Positions 39,966-50,919 of a DNA stretch of 64,000 nt are shown here, piece by piece; the stretch's first letter is position 1, and each line of letters starts with the position of its first letter. The translations under genes and the position numbers were made by a program. This stretch comes from Globisporangium splendens (taxonomy: Eukaryota > Oomycota > Peronosporomycetes > Pythiales > Pythiaceae). The DNA is taken from NCBI GenBank assembly GCA_006386115.1, contig VFIW01000021.1, forward strand, positions 186,001 through 250,000, read 5' to 3'. Below the pieces are notes generated by a model, which was given only the letters and a program-made list of their open reading frames with translations, was not told the DNA's origin and ran no database searches.

Positions 39966-41031
39966 ATGAAGCGCGTGGGGAGGCAGGCGGTGGCCACAGC
40001 GCAGCAGCTGCGCGCGCACGCGACCAAGTCGTACGAGCCGGACAAGCACCGACTGCTCGTGATCGGCGGGAGCGGCTTCGTGGGCAGCAACATCCTGCAG
40101 CGCGCCGTACAGAAGGGCATCGAGGTGCGCAGCATGAACAAGTCGGGCAAGCCGCAGTGGCAGGACGTGCCGTGGATCGACCAGGTCGAGTGGCACCAGG
40201 GCGATGTCTTCAACGACGCCGATCTCGCCAAGGCGGTTGAGAGCATGACGGGTGTCAGTACGTTGAATTGCGATCTACAGGATCTCTATTGTATGAGGCG
40301 TCGATTTAACGAATGCATGGTTGCGGTGGTGCTGTAGTCTCGACGGTTGGTGCATTTGGAAGCAACGAGTTTATGCAGAAGATGTGCGGCGATGCAACGA
40401 TTGCGGCTGCGAGAGCCGCAGAGAAAGCAGGTATTTGCAATCGACAGCGTGATTCGGATATAAGAATGCGCTGTTGCATGCTTTTGGTCGAGTATCACAT
40501 CGTTCGAAACGTTTGTTATTGTGTGCAGGCGCGGAGCGATTTGTGTTCATTTCGAACTCGCGCGTGGGTTCCTACGTGCCAACGTGGGCACCCCTCTATG
40601 GCTACTACAACGGAAAGGAGCGCGCTGAAGCCGCGGTGCTGGCACGGTGAGTAAACTTTGACGAAGTGGTGCAAATAGAGCTCGTTAGCTTCAATCCCAC
40701 CATCTGTATCGTTTTTCTGCGTGCGCGCAGCTTCCCAAAGACAGGGGTCTCGCTTCGTCCTGGCTTCATCTATGGCGTGCGCCGCGTCAACTCGTACAGC
40801 ATCCCACTGCAGCTCGCGGGCATCCCGATGACGGCGCTTTCTCGAAACCTCGGCGCGGTGTCGTCTATTGTGTCGCACATTCCGTTCTTCGGTGAAGAAA
40901 TGCGCGCGGCGATCCCCGTGAGCGCAGTCGCGAAGGCTGCGGTGCTGAGCGCCATCGGCCCGGTCCACGGCCAAACGCTCGACACGACCAACATGCTCGA
41001 ACTCGCCGATTCGTTCCACAACACGCTTTAA
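39966..41031 (+). CDS. NAD(P)-binding Rossmann protein, NDUFA9/COQ11-like, probably mitochondrial
   Basis: Four exons (39966..40251, 40338..40430, 40529..40646, 40731..41031) join in phase to give 265 residues. The N-terminus is basic and Ala-rich (MKRVGRQAVATAQQLRAHATK), like a mitochondrial presequence. The Rossmann motif GGSGFVGSN is followed by VSTVGAFGS, RFVFISNSRVGSY, YYNGKERAEAAVL and the RPGFIYG block, the hallmarks of atypical short-chain dehydrogenases of the NDUFA9/COQ11/plant At1g32220-like group. The catalytic Tyr-x3-Lys appears as YYNGK. These proteins act in complex I assembly or ubiquinone synthesis, so a role in mitochondrial redox metabolism is inferred, not shown. Confidence 0.88.
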
Positions 41032-41193
41032 GGTGGCGAAATGCTTGAGCGTTTGCTGTCAGCCACACGCTTTCCCACCCAATCCATTTCAAGAAAAAAA
41101 AACTCTATTGAAAAAGAGAAAACAATGAAGAGAGTTCAAACTGACACGCGAAATAAATAGCAGCCAAATTACGAGCATTTACAGAGTCTCTTC

Positions 41194-42060
41194 CTATCGA
41201 TTGGCCATGGCCTGGGCGGTGTACTTCATGCCTGTGAGTCCGGTTTTCTTTTTCCGCTCCTCGGCGTCCATCTTGCGCTGCTCGAGCTCACTGGCGCGGT
41301 CTTTCCAGTATTTCTATCCAACCAAAGAAATAGTTATACAGTTCGTCAGTGATCCAGAAAAGCAACTTTATGGGCACATATGCACACGCATGAGCGCAGC
41401 GTACGTCTTTCTGCCGCTGTTCTTGCTTGGCAAGCTCCTGCTGCAGCGCCTTCGAGTCTTCCTCCGTCGCCTTGGACTGCGCACTGAAGCAGAGCTCATC
41501 GAGTGTCTGCGCCTATAGACGTGTGCATAATTGTTAGACACATGCTACAAGCGTGCATGCTGGGAAAAAAAGCCTTCAGTCTGCTTACCCACAAGTCTCG
41601 AATGGACATTGCGCTCGCTGTGAGTTCGAGTAGTTTCTGCCCATTCGATCCGAAAATCACCATCTCCAGCGCGCCTAATAGCGACCCATATAGCCATTCA
41701 GTCAATTCAGATAAAATAAGCAACAGCAGCACAGGATTATCAGCGTATACTTTTACCATTCGGGCACACTTTTCCGATGCGATGGATCGGGATTTCTTCG
41801 GCGCGGCTTGAGCCAGTGGTGAGTCGCCATAAAAGCCTATGATGAGTATTACGTCGTTCGTTAGGCATTCATATTAGGCATTTTTCGTTTGTAGGAAGCA
41901 CCCACCGTGTCGCCGTTGGGTTCAACTGGAGGTAAATGTGCTCCGTCTTGCTGAGCACGCCCAGATACGTCGTCTTCTTCTTGAACTCGCTGCCTTCCTT
42001 GAGCAACTCCTGCCGCCGCAGCATCTCACTATTGCCAGTGCCACAGCACATGTTCCCCAT
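41194..42060 (-). CDS. small PH-like protein with predicted N-myristoylation and palmitoylation
   Basis: Five phase-matched exons (41906..42060, 41757..41806, 41589..41674, 41405..41512, 41194..41313) give 172 residues. The protein starts MGNMCCGTG: Gly2 is a typical myristoylation site and Cys5/Cys6 are likely palmitoylated, so membrane attachment is expected. Residues 25-110 resemble a PH domain (KKTTYLGVLSKTEHIYLQL; MVIFGSNGQKLLELTASA; a C-terminal helix with IRDLWAQTLDEL). A charged coiled coil (SKALQQELAKQEQRQKDKYW) and the tail TGLTGMKYTAQAMANR follow. No known family was assigned. The consistent phases across four introns make the model reliable. Confidence 0.8.
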
Positions 42061-42779
42061 GGCACCTGCTCACAGTACAGGCGATGTCTCGTTCGCTCTG
42101 ATGTCCTTTAGATGCTGATGGACCCTCCGACACACACACACACACACACGCAGTCGCAGTGATGGCGTCTGCTTCCTTCCCACGAGTGCTCTCCCCTTGC
42201 TTCACTCGCACTCCATAATGACGCTGGTGGGTGCACCCAAGAATAGACGACCATTCGCAAAACCAGGTATGGTAATCGCTGACATTATGTTATCAGGAGC
42301 CAAACACATTACTGATCATCGCGGGTCTTCGCGAACTCGAGCAACACTCTACCTTGTTTTGATAATAGTCCTGATCTTATCGAAATGACATTGAAGCCAA
42401 TGACGCATAATGCCTGCAGTGAGAATGCTGCACCGCTCTTTGCAAAGGATGCAATGAGGAACGCACGCGCCAGTGCAAGGGACAAACGGATGCCACAGAT
42501 GCGGACTGTGGTCTATCACACTCGCGATGATTCAATGACAAACTAGAAAGAATAACACAAAACACGAAGGATAAAGGGAAAGCACTGTTGCCATTGAATA
42601 CAGCTTGCACTGCAGCTTTGTTCTTTTTCAATACTGTGGCGATGTGACTTTACCACCTCCTCGACGTAGTGTTGGAGGCGGTGTCGATGATCGTCTAAAA
42701 CCGGAGCGATGCTGGCGTCTTGATCTTGGTGATTTTTGCGCGACTTTGTGTCTCCACCAACGAGAGCCAACGAGAGGCA
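42061..42779. other. intergenic region upstream of the PH-like gene
   Basis: About 0.7 kb without a convincing gene on either strand. It contains a short CA repeat. Some of it may be the 5' part of the decayed gene that follows. Confidence 0.4.
42130..42149. repeat. CA dinucleotide microsatellite
   Basis: Twenty consecutive bases of alternating A and C, about 70 bp upstream of the start codon of the minus-strand PH-like gene. Confidence 0.9.
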
Positions 42780-43628
42780 TCGTATTTGCTTGAGCACAGC
42801 GATCCGCTCTGTGCTCAGCGCGCTGCATGGATTTACCAAGATTTTGTCGTGGAACCTCAAGCTCACCCCGATGGTCCACGACGTATTGCTGCGGTGCAAC
42901 CACGGTCAGCAACAAGCTTTCGCGTACCTCGTAGCGAACGAGTACCTGTACGCGCACCTCTTCACAGAGGAATGGTGCCTGGAGCGCGGCTGCGTCTCAT
43001 GCTCCTTGTCGCGCCACAAGGGAGGATTATTTGGCACAAGAGGAGTTCGAGTCCCCACCAGAAACAATGTCTGATCTCTCATCATCGTCAAGCACCACAT
43101 ATGTTGACTTCACGACCGATGAGTTCCGATTCCAATGAATCGAGGACGAAGGAGTCTTTCTATTGTGCCCGCAAGCAGAAATCTACCACATGGTGTCTAG
43201 AGAGCACTACCTCAAAGATTCCATGTATCAAAAATATGATAATGGCAGCAACAATCGATTTGCACTCGCACGGTGAACTGCGATGTGCCAGCGGTGAGCA
43301 TGCGAGCTCGGCGCAACCAGTGGTCGGCAGCAGATTCGAGGCAAGTGAATACTTTTTCCTTTCTTACTGTTTTTTCGTGCGGCTAGGTAACCAACTGTGT
43401 ACTGCTGTCTGCTGCGTAGGTGGAGGTGTTTGTGACGGTTTTCCATCTCGAAACCTTCCTTGCCTTTGGTCGTCTGAATGACAGTGCTGAAGCATTGATG
43501 CGCTCGCAATGAAGACGTTCGTGTATGTGGAAGACCCTCGCGTCTTTCGTGAGCGTGTGAACTGGGAGTTCCAGGAAACCCAAAAGCTTTGGGCGGAGTG
43601 CGACGACATGAGACCTGCTGTGGACTGA
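42780..43628 (+). pseudogene. decayed protein-coding gene, family unknown
   Basis: Coherent coding fragments run left to right but change frame and meet stops. They are MVHDVLLRCNHGQQQAFAYL..ANEYLYAHLFTEEW (from ~42870), EEFESPPETMSDLSSS..VDFTTDEFRFQ then TGA, IEDEGVFLLCPQAEIYHMVS.., VEVFVTVFHLETFLAFGRLN (43421-43495) ending in TGA, and a 43-codon piece starting MKTFVYVEDPRVF (43510-43628). At least one intron with a good pyrimidine tract may end at 43420. Even allowing introns, the TGA at 43136-43138 and the frame change near 43510 remain. It could be a real gene with unusual splicing, but decay is more likely. Confidence 0.5.
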
Positions 43629-43915
43629 GCGTGCAAGTTTATTTCCTCGATGTTGATCGTGGTCTTGCAGCATGTCGACTCGCAGTCAACAATAACGCAA
43701 TTAATTGTGCTATTTGGAATAGATTCACACTTTACCAGCGCTCAATTGCAACTCAACAATAGAGCACTCTTTCCGTCAATTCAAACAAACGTCGCTTGAA
43801 AGGAGCGTTTGTCGTTTCCATAATCGTTCACGCAACATTTTTTGCCCTCAGTCGCAACTTCAACGGCTGCTTTGCCAAACACCAAGCACAATCATAAAAG
43901 CTGAGCCGAGCGGAG

Positions 43916-46900
43916 ATGAAGCCACAGCGCCGCACGCCGTCGTCGCTGCGGATCAACGCGCTCGCACCAGGAGAGCCTCAGACGGCGGTATCACCGCCCT
44001 TAACGCAACGACCCACGTCGCCTTCTTCTCTCTCGTCACGGCCGCTCGAGTCGCCGATGATGAATCGCAAGCCGAAGACTGTACTCATCGTTGTGAACGT
44101 ACTGCCGCTGGTGTTCGCGCGAAACACCGCCGACACCGCGTGGGTCGTCGAGTGGAGCTCGAGCGCCACGAGCATGTTCTACCGCAACCTGGTGAGCGAG
44201 ACCGACAAGTACAGTCCGCTCTTCATCGGCTGTCCGGAGGTGTTCATCGCGAAAAGCGAGGAGGCAGCGGTCGAGAAGCAGCTGCGTGCGTTCCATTGCG
44301 TCCCCGTGTTTCTCGACCCCACTGTGGCGCATCGATACTTTCAGGGATTTTGTAAGGGCGTGCTCTGGCCGGTGTTCCACAATGTCGTCGATGTGTACAA
44401 CTCGGCCAAGCTGACGCTGGATGAGTATGTCGTCGACCGCGAAGAGAGCGGGGGAGGAGACAAGAAGAAAGAACGACGAGAGTCGAGTGGAACCAACTGC
44501 TGGCGAGATCCTGCGTCGTGGAACCCCGCGGCGCAAGACAAATGCTGGTCCGACTATTGCAGCGTCAACAGGTAAACCACGAGTCTCAGCCCTATTTTGT
44601 TAGCTCAAAGCAACATCCGACTCACTTTTGTGTGCATGTTAACGCTGCAGAACGTTTGCGAAGCGCATTATTGAGAGCTATCACGATGGGGATTTGATCT
44701 GGATCCATGATTTCCACTTTCTGATGCTACCGTCGTACCTTCTCCGAAAAGTTCGAACCGCGCTCGTCGCGATCTATCTTCACGTGCCGTTCCCGTCCAG
44801 CGAGATCTTTCGATGTCTTGCAGTGAGAACCGAGATTCTTCGCGCCATGCTCTGTGCAGACCACATTGGATTCCTTATCTTCGAGCATGCGCGCCACTTT
44901 CTAACCAGCTGCAAGAGATTGTTGGGTTTGAATTACACGACCAGTCAGAACGGAATGCTCGTGATTGAGTACAACGGGCGGAAGATTAACATCTCGTGCT
45001 CGCATATTGAGCCAGATGTGAGCCATCTGCACGATATCCTGGAGCATGTCGATGGCGACAAAGACGCACTGAGCTTTAAAAAGAAGATCGAGGAGCATCT
45101 CTACGACGGTGACAAGAAGCGCAAGTTTGTGATTGCATCGGTAGATCGATTGGAAGGACTCACGGCGTTGCCTCTGAAACTGCGCGCATTTGATCGTTTT
45201 CTCTCCTTGCATCCTGACAAGCGCAAATCCGTGGTTCTCGTGCAAATCGGACTATCACTCGATTCTCGACCAAACGATTACCACCAGACAAGAGAGTATG
45301 TGGTCAAATTTGCCGCTGAAATCAATCGTCGCTGGGCTCCTCCAGGAGAATTGGTCGTGTACTTTGAAGAGAAAGTCAAGACGACTTGCGTGGAGAGGAT
45401 GAACCTGTGGAGCCTCAGCGATATGTACTTGGATACCTGCATGCGATCCGGTTTATCGTTGCTTCCGTTTGAGTACATTGTCGCTCAGAAACACAAGAAA
45501 GAGCACATACCAGACTCTTTGTGGCCGTTCGGCTCGATGGTGGTCTCAGAGTTTGCCTCGTACAGTCGAATCCTGAATGGGTGTTTGCTTGTGAATCCGT
45601 GGAAAACCGACGATATCGTCAATGCGCTGGTCAAGGCGACGGAAATGAACTACTACGAGAGGCACAATCGCTTCCAGCTGAACTACAAGTTTCTGATGAT
45701 GCATTCCGAGCAAAAGTGGGCGGAGCGGCTTTTATCAGACGTCGAGTCTGCAGTGTGTAAGAAGCAGGCTACTGAGGCTCGTGAGACGATCGATGTCGGA
45801 TTTGGTTTCGATTACCGTGTCATGCAGTTTGAATCGGGCTTTGTACAGTTAGATTTGGATGATCTGGTGAAGAAGTGCACGAGAAGCTGTCGACGGCTCT
45901 TTGTGCTCGACTACGGAGGAACATTGAGTTGGACGACGAGTATCCTGGACGAAGATGGAGCTGCTTCCTACCACCGAAACGGCTCCGTCGATGGTGCAAT
46001 GGCATACAGCGGCCTCGGTGATCGAAAAACTGCGTTCGGACAAAGTGTAATTCGATACATTGACGGCCAGGTTCGGACCCCTCTGTCCGACGAGGCTCGC
46101 GACAATATTCGTACACTCTGCAGCGATCCACAGAATATCGTCTTCGTGTCGAGCACCGGTCGTCGTGCTGAGCTTGATGCAGAGTTCGCGAGTATTGAGA
46201 ATTTGAACCTGATTTCGGACAACGGATTTTTCCTGAAGAAGACAGGCAGTACGCAATGGGAATGCCTGTACAAGGGCATGGACTTGAATTTGGACTGGAA
46301 AGACGAAGTGAAGCGAATCATGCAGTCCTTCGCGGCGAGAACGAACGGTGCCTATCTGATTGTGAATGAGGTCTCCCTGATATACGACTACAGAAGCTGC
46401 GATCCAGAGTACGGCGAAATCCAATCTCTGGAGCTGTATGAGCAACTTCGTCAAGTGCTAAAGGTAAGCAAGCAAGAGCTTATCATCCACTGTGGCAGTT
46501 TGTTTAACCTAGGTTATGAAATCTCACTCATTTTCTTCGCTACTCACAGAAAGGAGACGCAACGGTGTATCGTGGAAAAGGATTTGTTGAGGTGCATCAG
46601 TTTGGCGTGAACAAGGCGACCGCGATGATGTTGATCCTGAGTTACATGAAAGAAAAAGTTGGCGTTCCCGACTTTGTCTTTTTCGCTGGAGATGACGAAT
46701 CGGACGAGCTCGCGTTCAAAGGTAGGCTACTCACACACCGTTATCATATCGTTGGTGCTCGTGTCCGTCTCATGAGATAATGACAACACATGCTACGAAT
46801 TCGATTTCCGGTAACCACAGCACTGCTCACATTTGCTGAGCGCGAATCCGCGCTGGAGCATGTCTTCACGTGCACTGTAGGAATGAAACCAAGTTGTGCC

Positions 46901-47513
46901 AAGTTCTATGTGGTACGTCGGCCGTCTCTTAATCAGTTTGCTGCTCAACGGCAAACTCATGATTTTGTTGCTTTGATGGGATCTGAATGCTACAGGACAG
47001 CGTATCGGATATCCTCGCCGCTGTCCATGCAATCTCCGTTCGGGTACGTTCCGATATGACACCATGCCATGTTGATGCTCCTTTAGCTTATGCATGTGTC
47101 AAAACTATCTTTGTGTGCAGCTCCGTTTGGAAAGCAGCCGTCCAACTCTTTTCAGCAGGCAGAGTTACTTTGACCAATTCGTAGCGCAAGGTCCTCTCGT
47201 GAGTCCTCGTTTCATCCGCTCGTTGTCTGTCGAGACAGACGGCACCGAGTTGTTGGATGCGCTCGTGCCGCCGACACCGAGCGAGTCCAACGACACATTC
47301 GCACTCCCACAACCGTCAGCGACGGCTACTCCAGCACAGCCACTGGGACCCTTGGCGTCGTTGACGTCCTTGGTGCCGTCGTGTCTTGCGCCGCACATCT
47401 CGTCCGAATGGGTGGTGCTCGGCGCCGCCGTCGGCGTTGGCTGCGCACTCGGCGCTTCCGCCATCTCGGTGCACGGAAAGTTTGGTCGGTTCAAGCTGCC
47501 GAGACCAAATTAG
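43916..47513 (+). CDS. trehalose-6-phosphate synthase/phosphatase-like fusion with altered catalytic residues and C-terminal membrane anchor
   Basis: Six phase-matched exons (43916..44571, 44651..46463, 46550..46721, 46821..46912, 46996..47043, 47121..47513) give 1057 residues. The GT20 domain shows WIHDFHFLMLP (~238), YLHVPFPSSEIFR, ADHIGFLIFEHARHFL, VDRLEGLTALPLKL (~382) and LLVNPWKTDDIVNAL. In active synthases the fourth block reads VDRLDYIKGIPHKL; the substrate-phosphate Lys is absent here. The phosphatase (HAD) domain has LDYGGTL (~638) where active enzymes have LDYDGTL, so the general acid/base Asp is Gly. Motif II (VSSTGR) and motif IV (GDDESD) remain. The last 35 residues hold a hydrophobic segment (WVVLGAAVGVGCALGASAI), suggesting tail anchoring. 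A regulatory or sensing role is inferred. Confidence 0.9.
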
Positions 47514-47750
47514 CTGCCAGACAAATATGTTAAATAACTCACAAATGCACATAACTGAAAACGGAACCAAAAAAGTCAAGTGTGTTTCCTTCTGCCTGGT
47601 TTCTTTGGCAGAGAGAGATGCGAATTCTTTGAACGTCAACGCGCTCGCGCATCACTCGCTCGGACGCCGGAAGAAAGCCACACACGCGTGCCTGCGCTAC
47701 TGACCTCCAGTTATATCCACACTCGACGCCATTGAGAGACGCAGCACATT

Positions 47751-50700
47751 ATGAGCCGCGTGCTGCAGCTGAAACGCCCGCCGCCGCTGCTGCTGCTGCG
47801 AGACAGCGATCCGATCCGCCGCGACAAGGAATAGTGCGTCTGCATTGCATTATTGTCATTTGTCTATCGCGCAAAACCTTACGCTGTGATTGGGGTCGTC
47901 TTGCACTAACATATTGATGTGTCTCGTATTGTAGCGCAACGTTTTGCTCGATCTCGCTGACGAGCGATCCGCGCGGGAGCAAGAGCCTGACGGAAGAGAT
48001 CGCAGCGTTCCATGAGCAGATCCGCCTCCAGAAATCGCAACAGCAGCAGCAGCTGCGCTGGATGAAGCGGCGGCTCACGCAGCAGTCGTCGCGCACAGAC
48101 CGCAGTAGACGCAACAGCGGAGGACAATCCGCGTGCTCCTCACTGTGCTTCTGCTGCCCGTGTCTCCCCCACATCCCGCTATTTATTGGACTCGCTGGTC
48201 TGCTGTTCCTGCTGGGCGTTGCTGGCATCGTGTTCAGTGTCTGGAGCCTGGCGAAGGCGAGTTTGGACACCGACCAGGTGCTGTTCCTCGGCGCGCTCGT
48301 GTCGCTTTTGTTCTCGCTCGTGGTGGTGATCTGCTACGCCAAGAGCGAAATCGTGCGCGCGCATCCGAATCCGCTCATTTTCAGCAAAAGGTGAGGGAAA
48401 TGGACGCGTTTATTTGCACGCGTGTGTAGTCTCGTTGAAGCTAATTTCGAGTCTCGCATCTCCTACAGTCTCGTGGATCTCCTGCTAGCGGGTCTCTACA
48501 TTTTCGAGTATTGCGCGACGGAGTACGCCTCGTCGCATGTCGTGCTGCCCTTCCGCATCGCAGCGCTCACGCAGGCGCTGCTTGTGTGCGGGGAATTCTG
48601 GTTCTTTGCGATCCCGATCGACCTCGTGCAGTCGATCACGAACCCCTTCACGTCCTACGCGTACAACTTTCGCGTCTATTGGCTGTACTCGACACTGAGC
48701 GGTACCGTGTGCGGCTTCATTCTGTGGTTCCTGAATGACGACAACGACGGATGCGCGAACCCAGAAGACTGCCGCCTCAGCGGGAAAGAAGACCAGCGGT
48801 TCTTCTGGTTCCATCACAATACCGACATGCCGGGTTTCTTCTGGCACCGCTGGATCTTCTATCATCTGTGGGTGCTCGTGTACCTCGTGTTTGGCTTTTT
48901 CTGTATTTCATTTGTCAGGCGCAGACTGCGTCGCGGTCTCGAAGAGACGTTCGATGTGCGTAGCCGGATCCTCAAGAACGGCATCTTTACGTGTGCGATC
49001 TACATCTCGTGGTCGTTTGCGATCCTGTGCCTGTTTGCGTTGACAAACGTGACGGCAACGAAGCATTACTTGAAGTCAAGTGCATTCGGAATGCTGATCA
49101 ACGTCAGTGCGTTCTTGCATGCGGCTCGTGGATGCGTCAATATCATCGTGTGGCTCGTCGTGAATGCGCCGTACCTGTCATCAATGAATGCTAGACGAAG
49201 ACAATCGTTGTCCAAGCTGTCATCGTTGTCGTCATCGAGTGATACCTCTGCGATGTCGTCATCTCTAGATGGAGAGGATCAAGACGGGTTGCTGAATCCA
49301 CAGCTGAACACTGCGCTGCGGAGGCAAATGATCCACATGGCCACGTCTGGGATCATCGAGTCCGTGGAGCACTATCACATAATGAGCAAGCGGATCCACT
49401 CGAACCAGACGTTCAATCTGGACTGGGAGCACTCAAAGCAGCGCGACTTGCTCAAGATGAGCTCCTCCTTGTCGATTAACCGTGCGGCAGCGAAACGAAA
49501 CTCGGTCATCCAGGTGGTGGAAGCACGAGACAAAACGTCGACGCCGCGCTTCTCGTTCCTCCCCGTGGCGATGAAAGAGATGCAGTTTTACGACTTCCAG
49601 CCGCGCGTGTTTGCGTCTATCCGTCTTTTGTATGGCATTGACGACGGGGAGTACATGTTCGCGTTCCGGTCTACGATCAACGAGCGCATCAGTGAAGGAA
49701 GAAGTGGTGCGTTTGTGTTCAATACGTGCGATCGCAAGTATCTGGTGAAGAGTATGACTTCGGAAGAGAAATCCGTGCTGCTCGAGCTCCTGCCGTCGTA
49801 CTTGCGGTACTTGAAATGGAACCCGAGCACGCTCTTACCCCGCTTTCTGGGCTTCCATGCGATGAAGATGTACGGCCAAATCTTCTACTTCGTTGTCATG
49901 GGCAACATCCTGAGCACGCCGGAGCCCATCCACCGTCGCTACGATATCAAAGGGTCGTGGGTCGATCGGAATGCGCCTGCGTGTGTCCTCGGAGAGAAGT
50001 ATCGATGCTCCAAGTGCAACCGCTTTTTCAAGTTTGGTGCGACGAACGACAGCTCGGCGCCATGCGACGCCATGGGCTCTGACCATTACCCAGACATAAC
50101 ACTTCGCGACAATGACTTGAAGAAACGACTGAAGTTGGAGCCCGAGACAGCAAGCAAACTGCTCAAGCAGCTCACGCGCGACAGCAACTTTCTCGCGAGT
50201 ATGGGGATCATGGACTACAGTTTGCTGATCGGCACGCACTACTCGCATTTCAAGATCACAACAAAGCCGAAAAAGCAGCAGACGCAAGAGAAAAGTCCGC
50301 CCGAGCTCGAACGAGGAACACCAACACAGTTTGGAACCGACGACAAAGAATTTGTCCACGTGCTGGTCGACAAGCCTGGTGAGAGACAAGAAGGTGGCGA
50401 CGAGATCACTGGAGATGAGGAAGTGGAAGAAGTCGCACCGCCCGAGAGCTACGTGGGGGAACAGTTACGGAGCAACAGCGGCGGGTTCCACGCTCATAGC
50501 CACTGCTATCGAGCGCATCAAGTCTCGGGACCGAGTGCGTACTATTTCGGGTTAGTCGACATCTTGCAGCAATGGACTCTCGGCAAACAAGCCGAGCGAG
50601 TGTATAAGGTGCAGGTGCTTCGGAAAGATGGTCGGGGAGTGTCGGCAATGGCGCCAAAGCCGTACGCGCATCGCTTCCAGCAGAAGATGAGGCAGCTCTT

Positions 50701-50773
50701 CAGCAGCTCCCAGCAAGTTCTCGAGAACAAGCAACAGCAGCAATTCGACGACGACGCTGATTCTCGCGTGTAA
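47751..50773 (+). CDS. GPCR-PIPK: seven-transmembrane domain fused to phosphatidylinositol-phosphate kinase
   Basis: Three phase-matched exons (47751..47833, 47935..48390, 48469..50773) give 947 residues. Residues ~130-440 hold about seven hydrophobic segments (HIPLFIGLAGLLFLLGVAGI; VLFLGALVSLLFSLVVVICY; VYWLYSTLSGTVCGFILWFL; IFYHLWVLVYLVFGFFCISF and others). A Ser-rich linker follows. The lipid kinase spans ~550-930: SGAFVFNTCDRKYLVKSM (Gly loop and ATP Lys, ~591), RRYDIKGSW (the DLKGS motif, ~671), MGIMDYSLLIGTH (~760), FGLVDILQQW and the activation segment ending APKPYAHRF. Together these define the GK family known from oomycetes and Dictyostelium RpkA, thought to couple external signals directly to phosphoinositide production. 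A zinc-finger-like CSKC..F..C stretch sits inside the kinase insert. Confidence 0.95.
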
Positions 50774-50919
50774 ATATAGCAGCATGCAACACGCAGCGTA
50801 TAATTAAGTTCTCCATGTGCTTTGTTGTGGCTCGATTTCTCGGTTGATGTGTTGCTGCTGTCCATCAGGGAGAGGCTTATCTGGTTTCGCAAGTTGATGC
50901 TTTCAGGTCTCGTCTGTCA

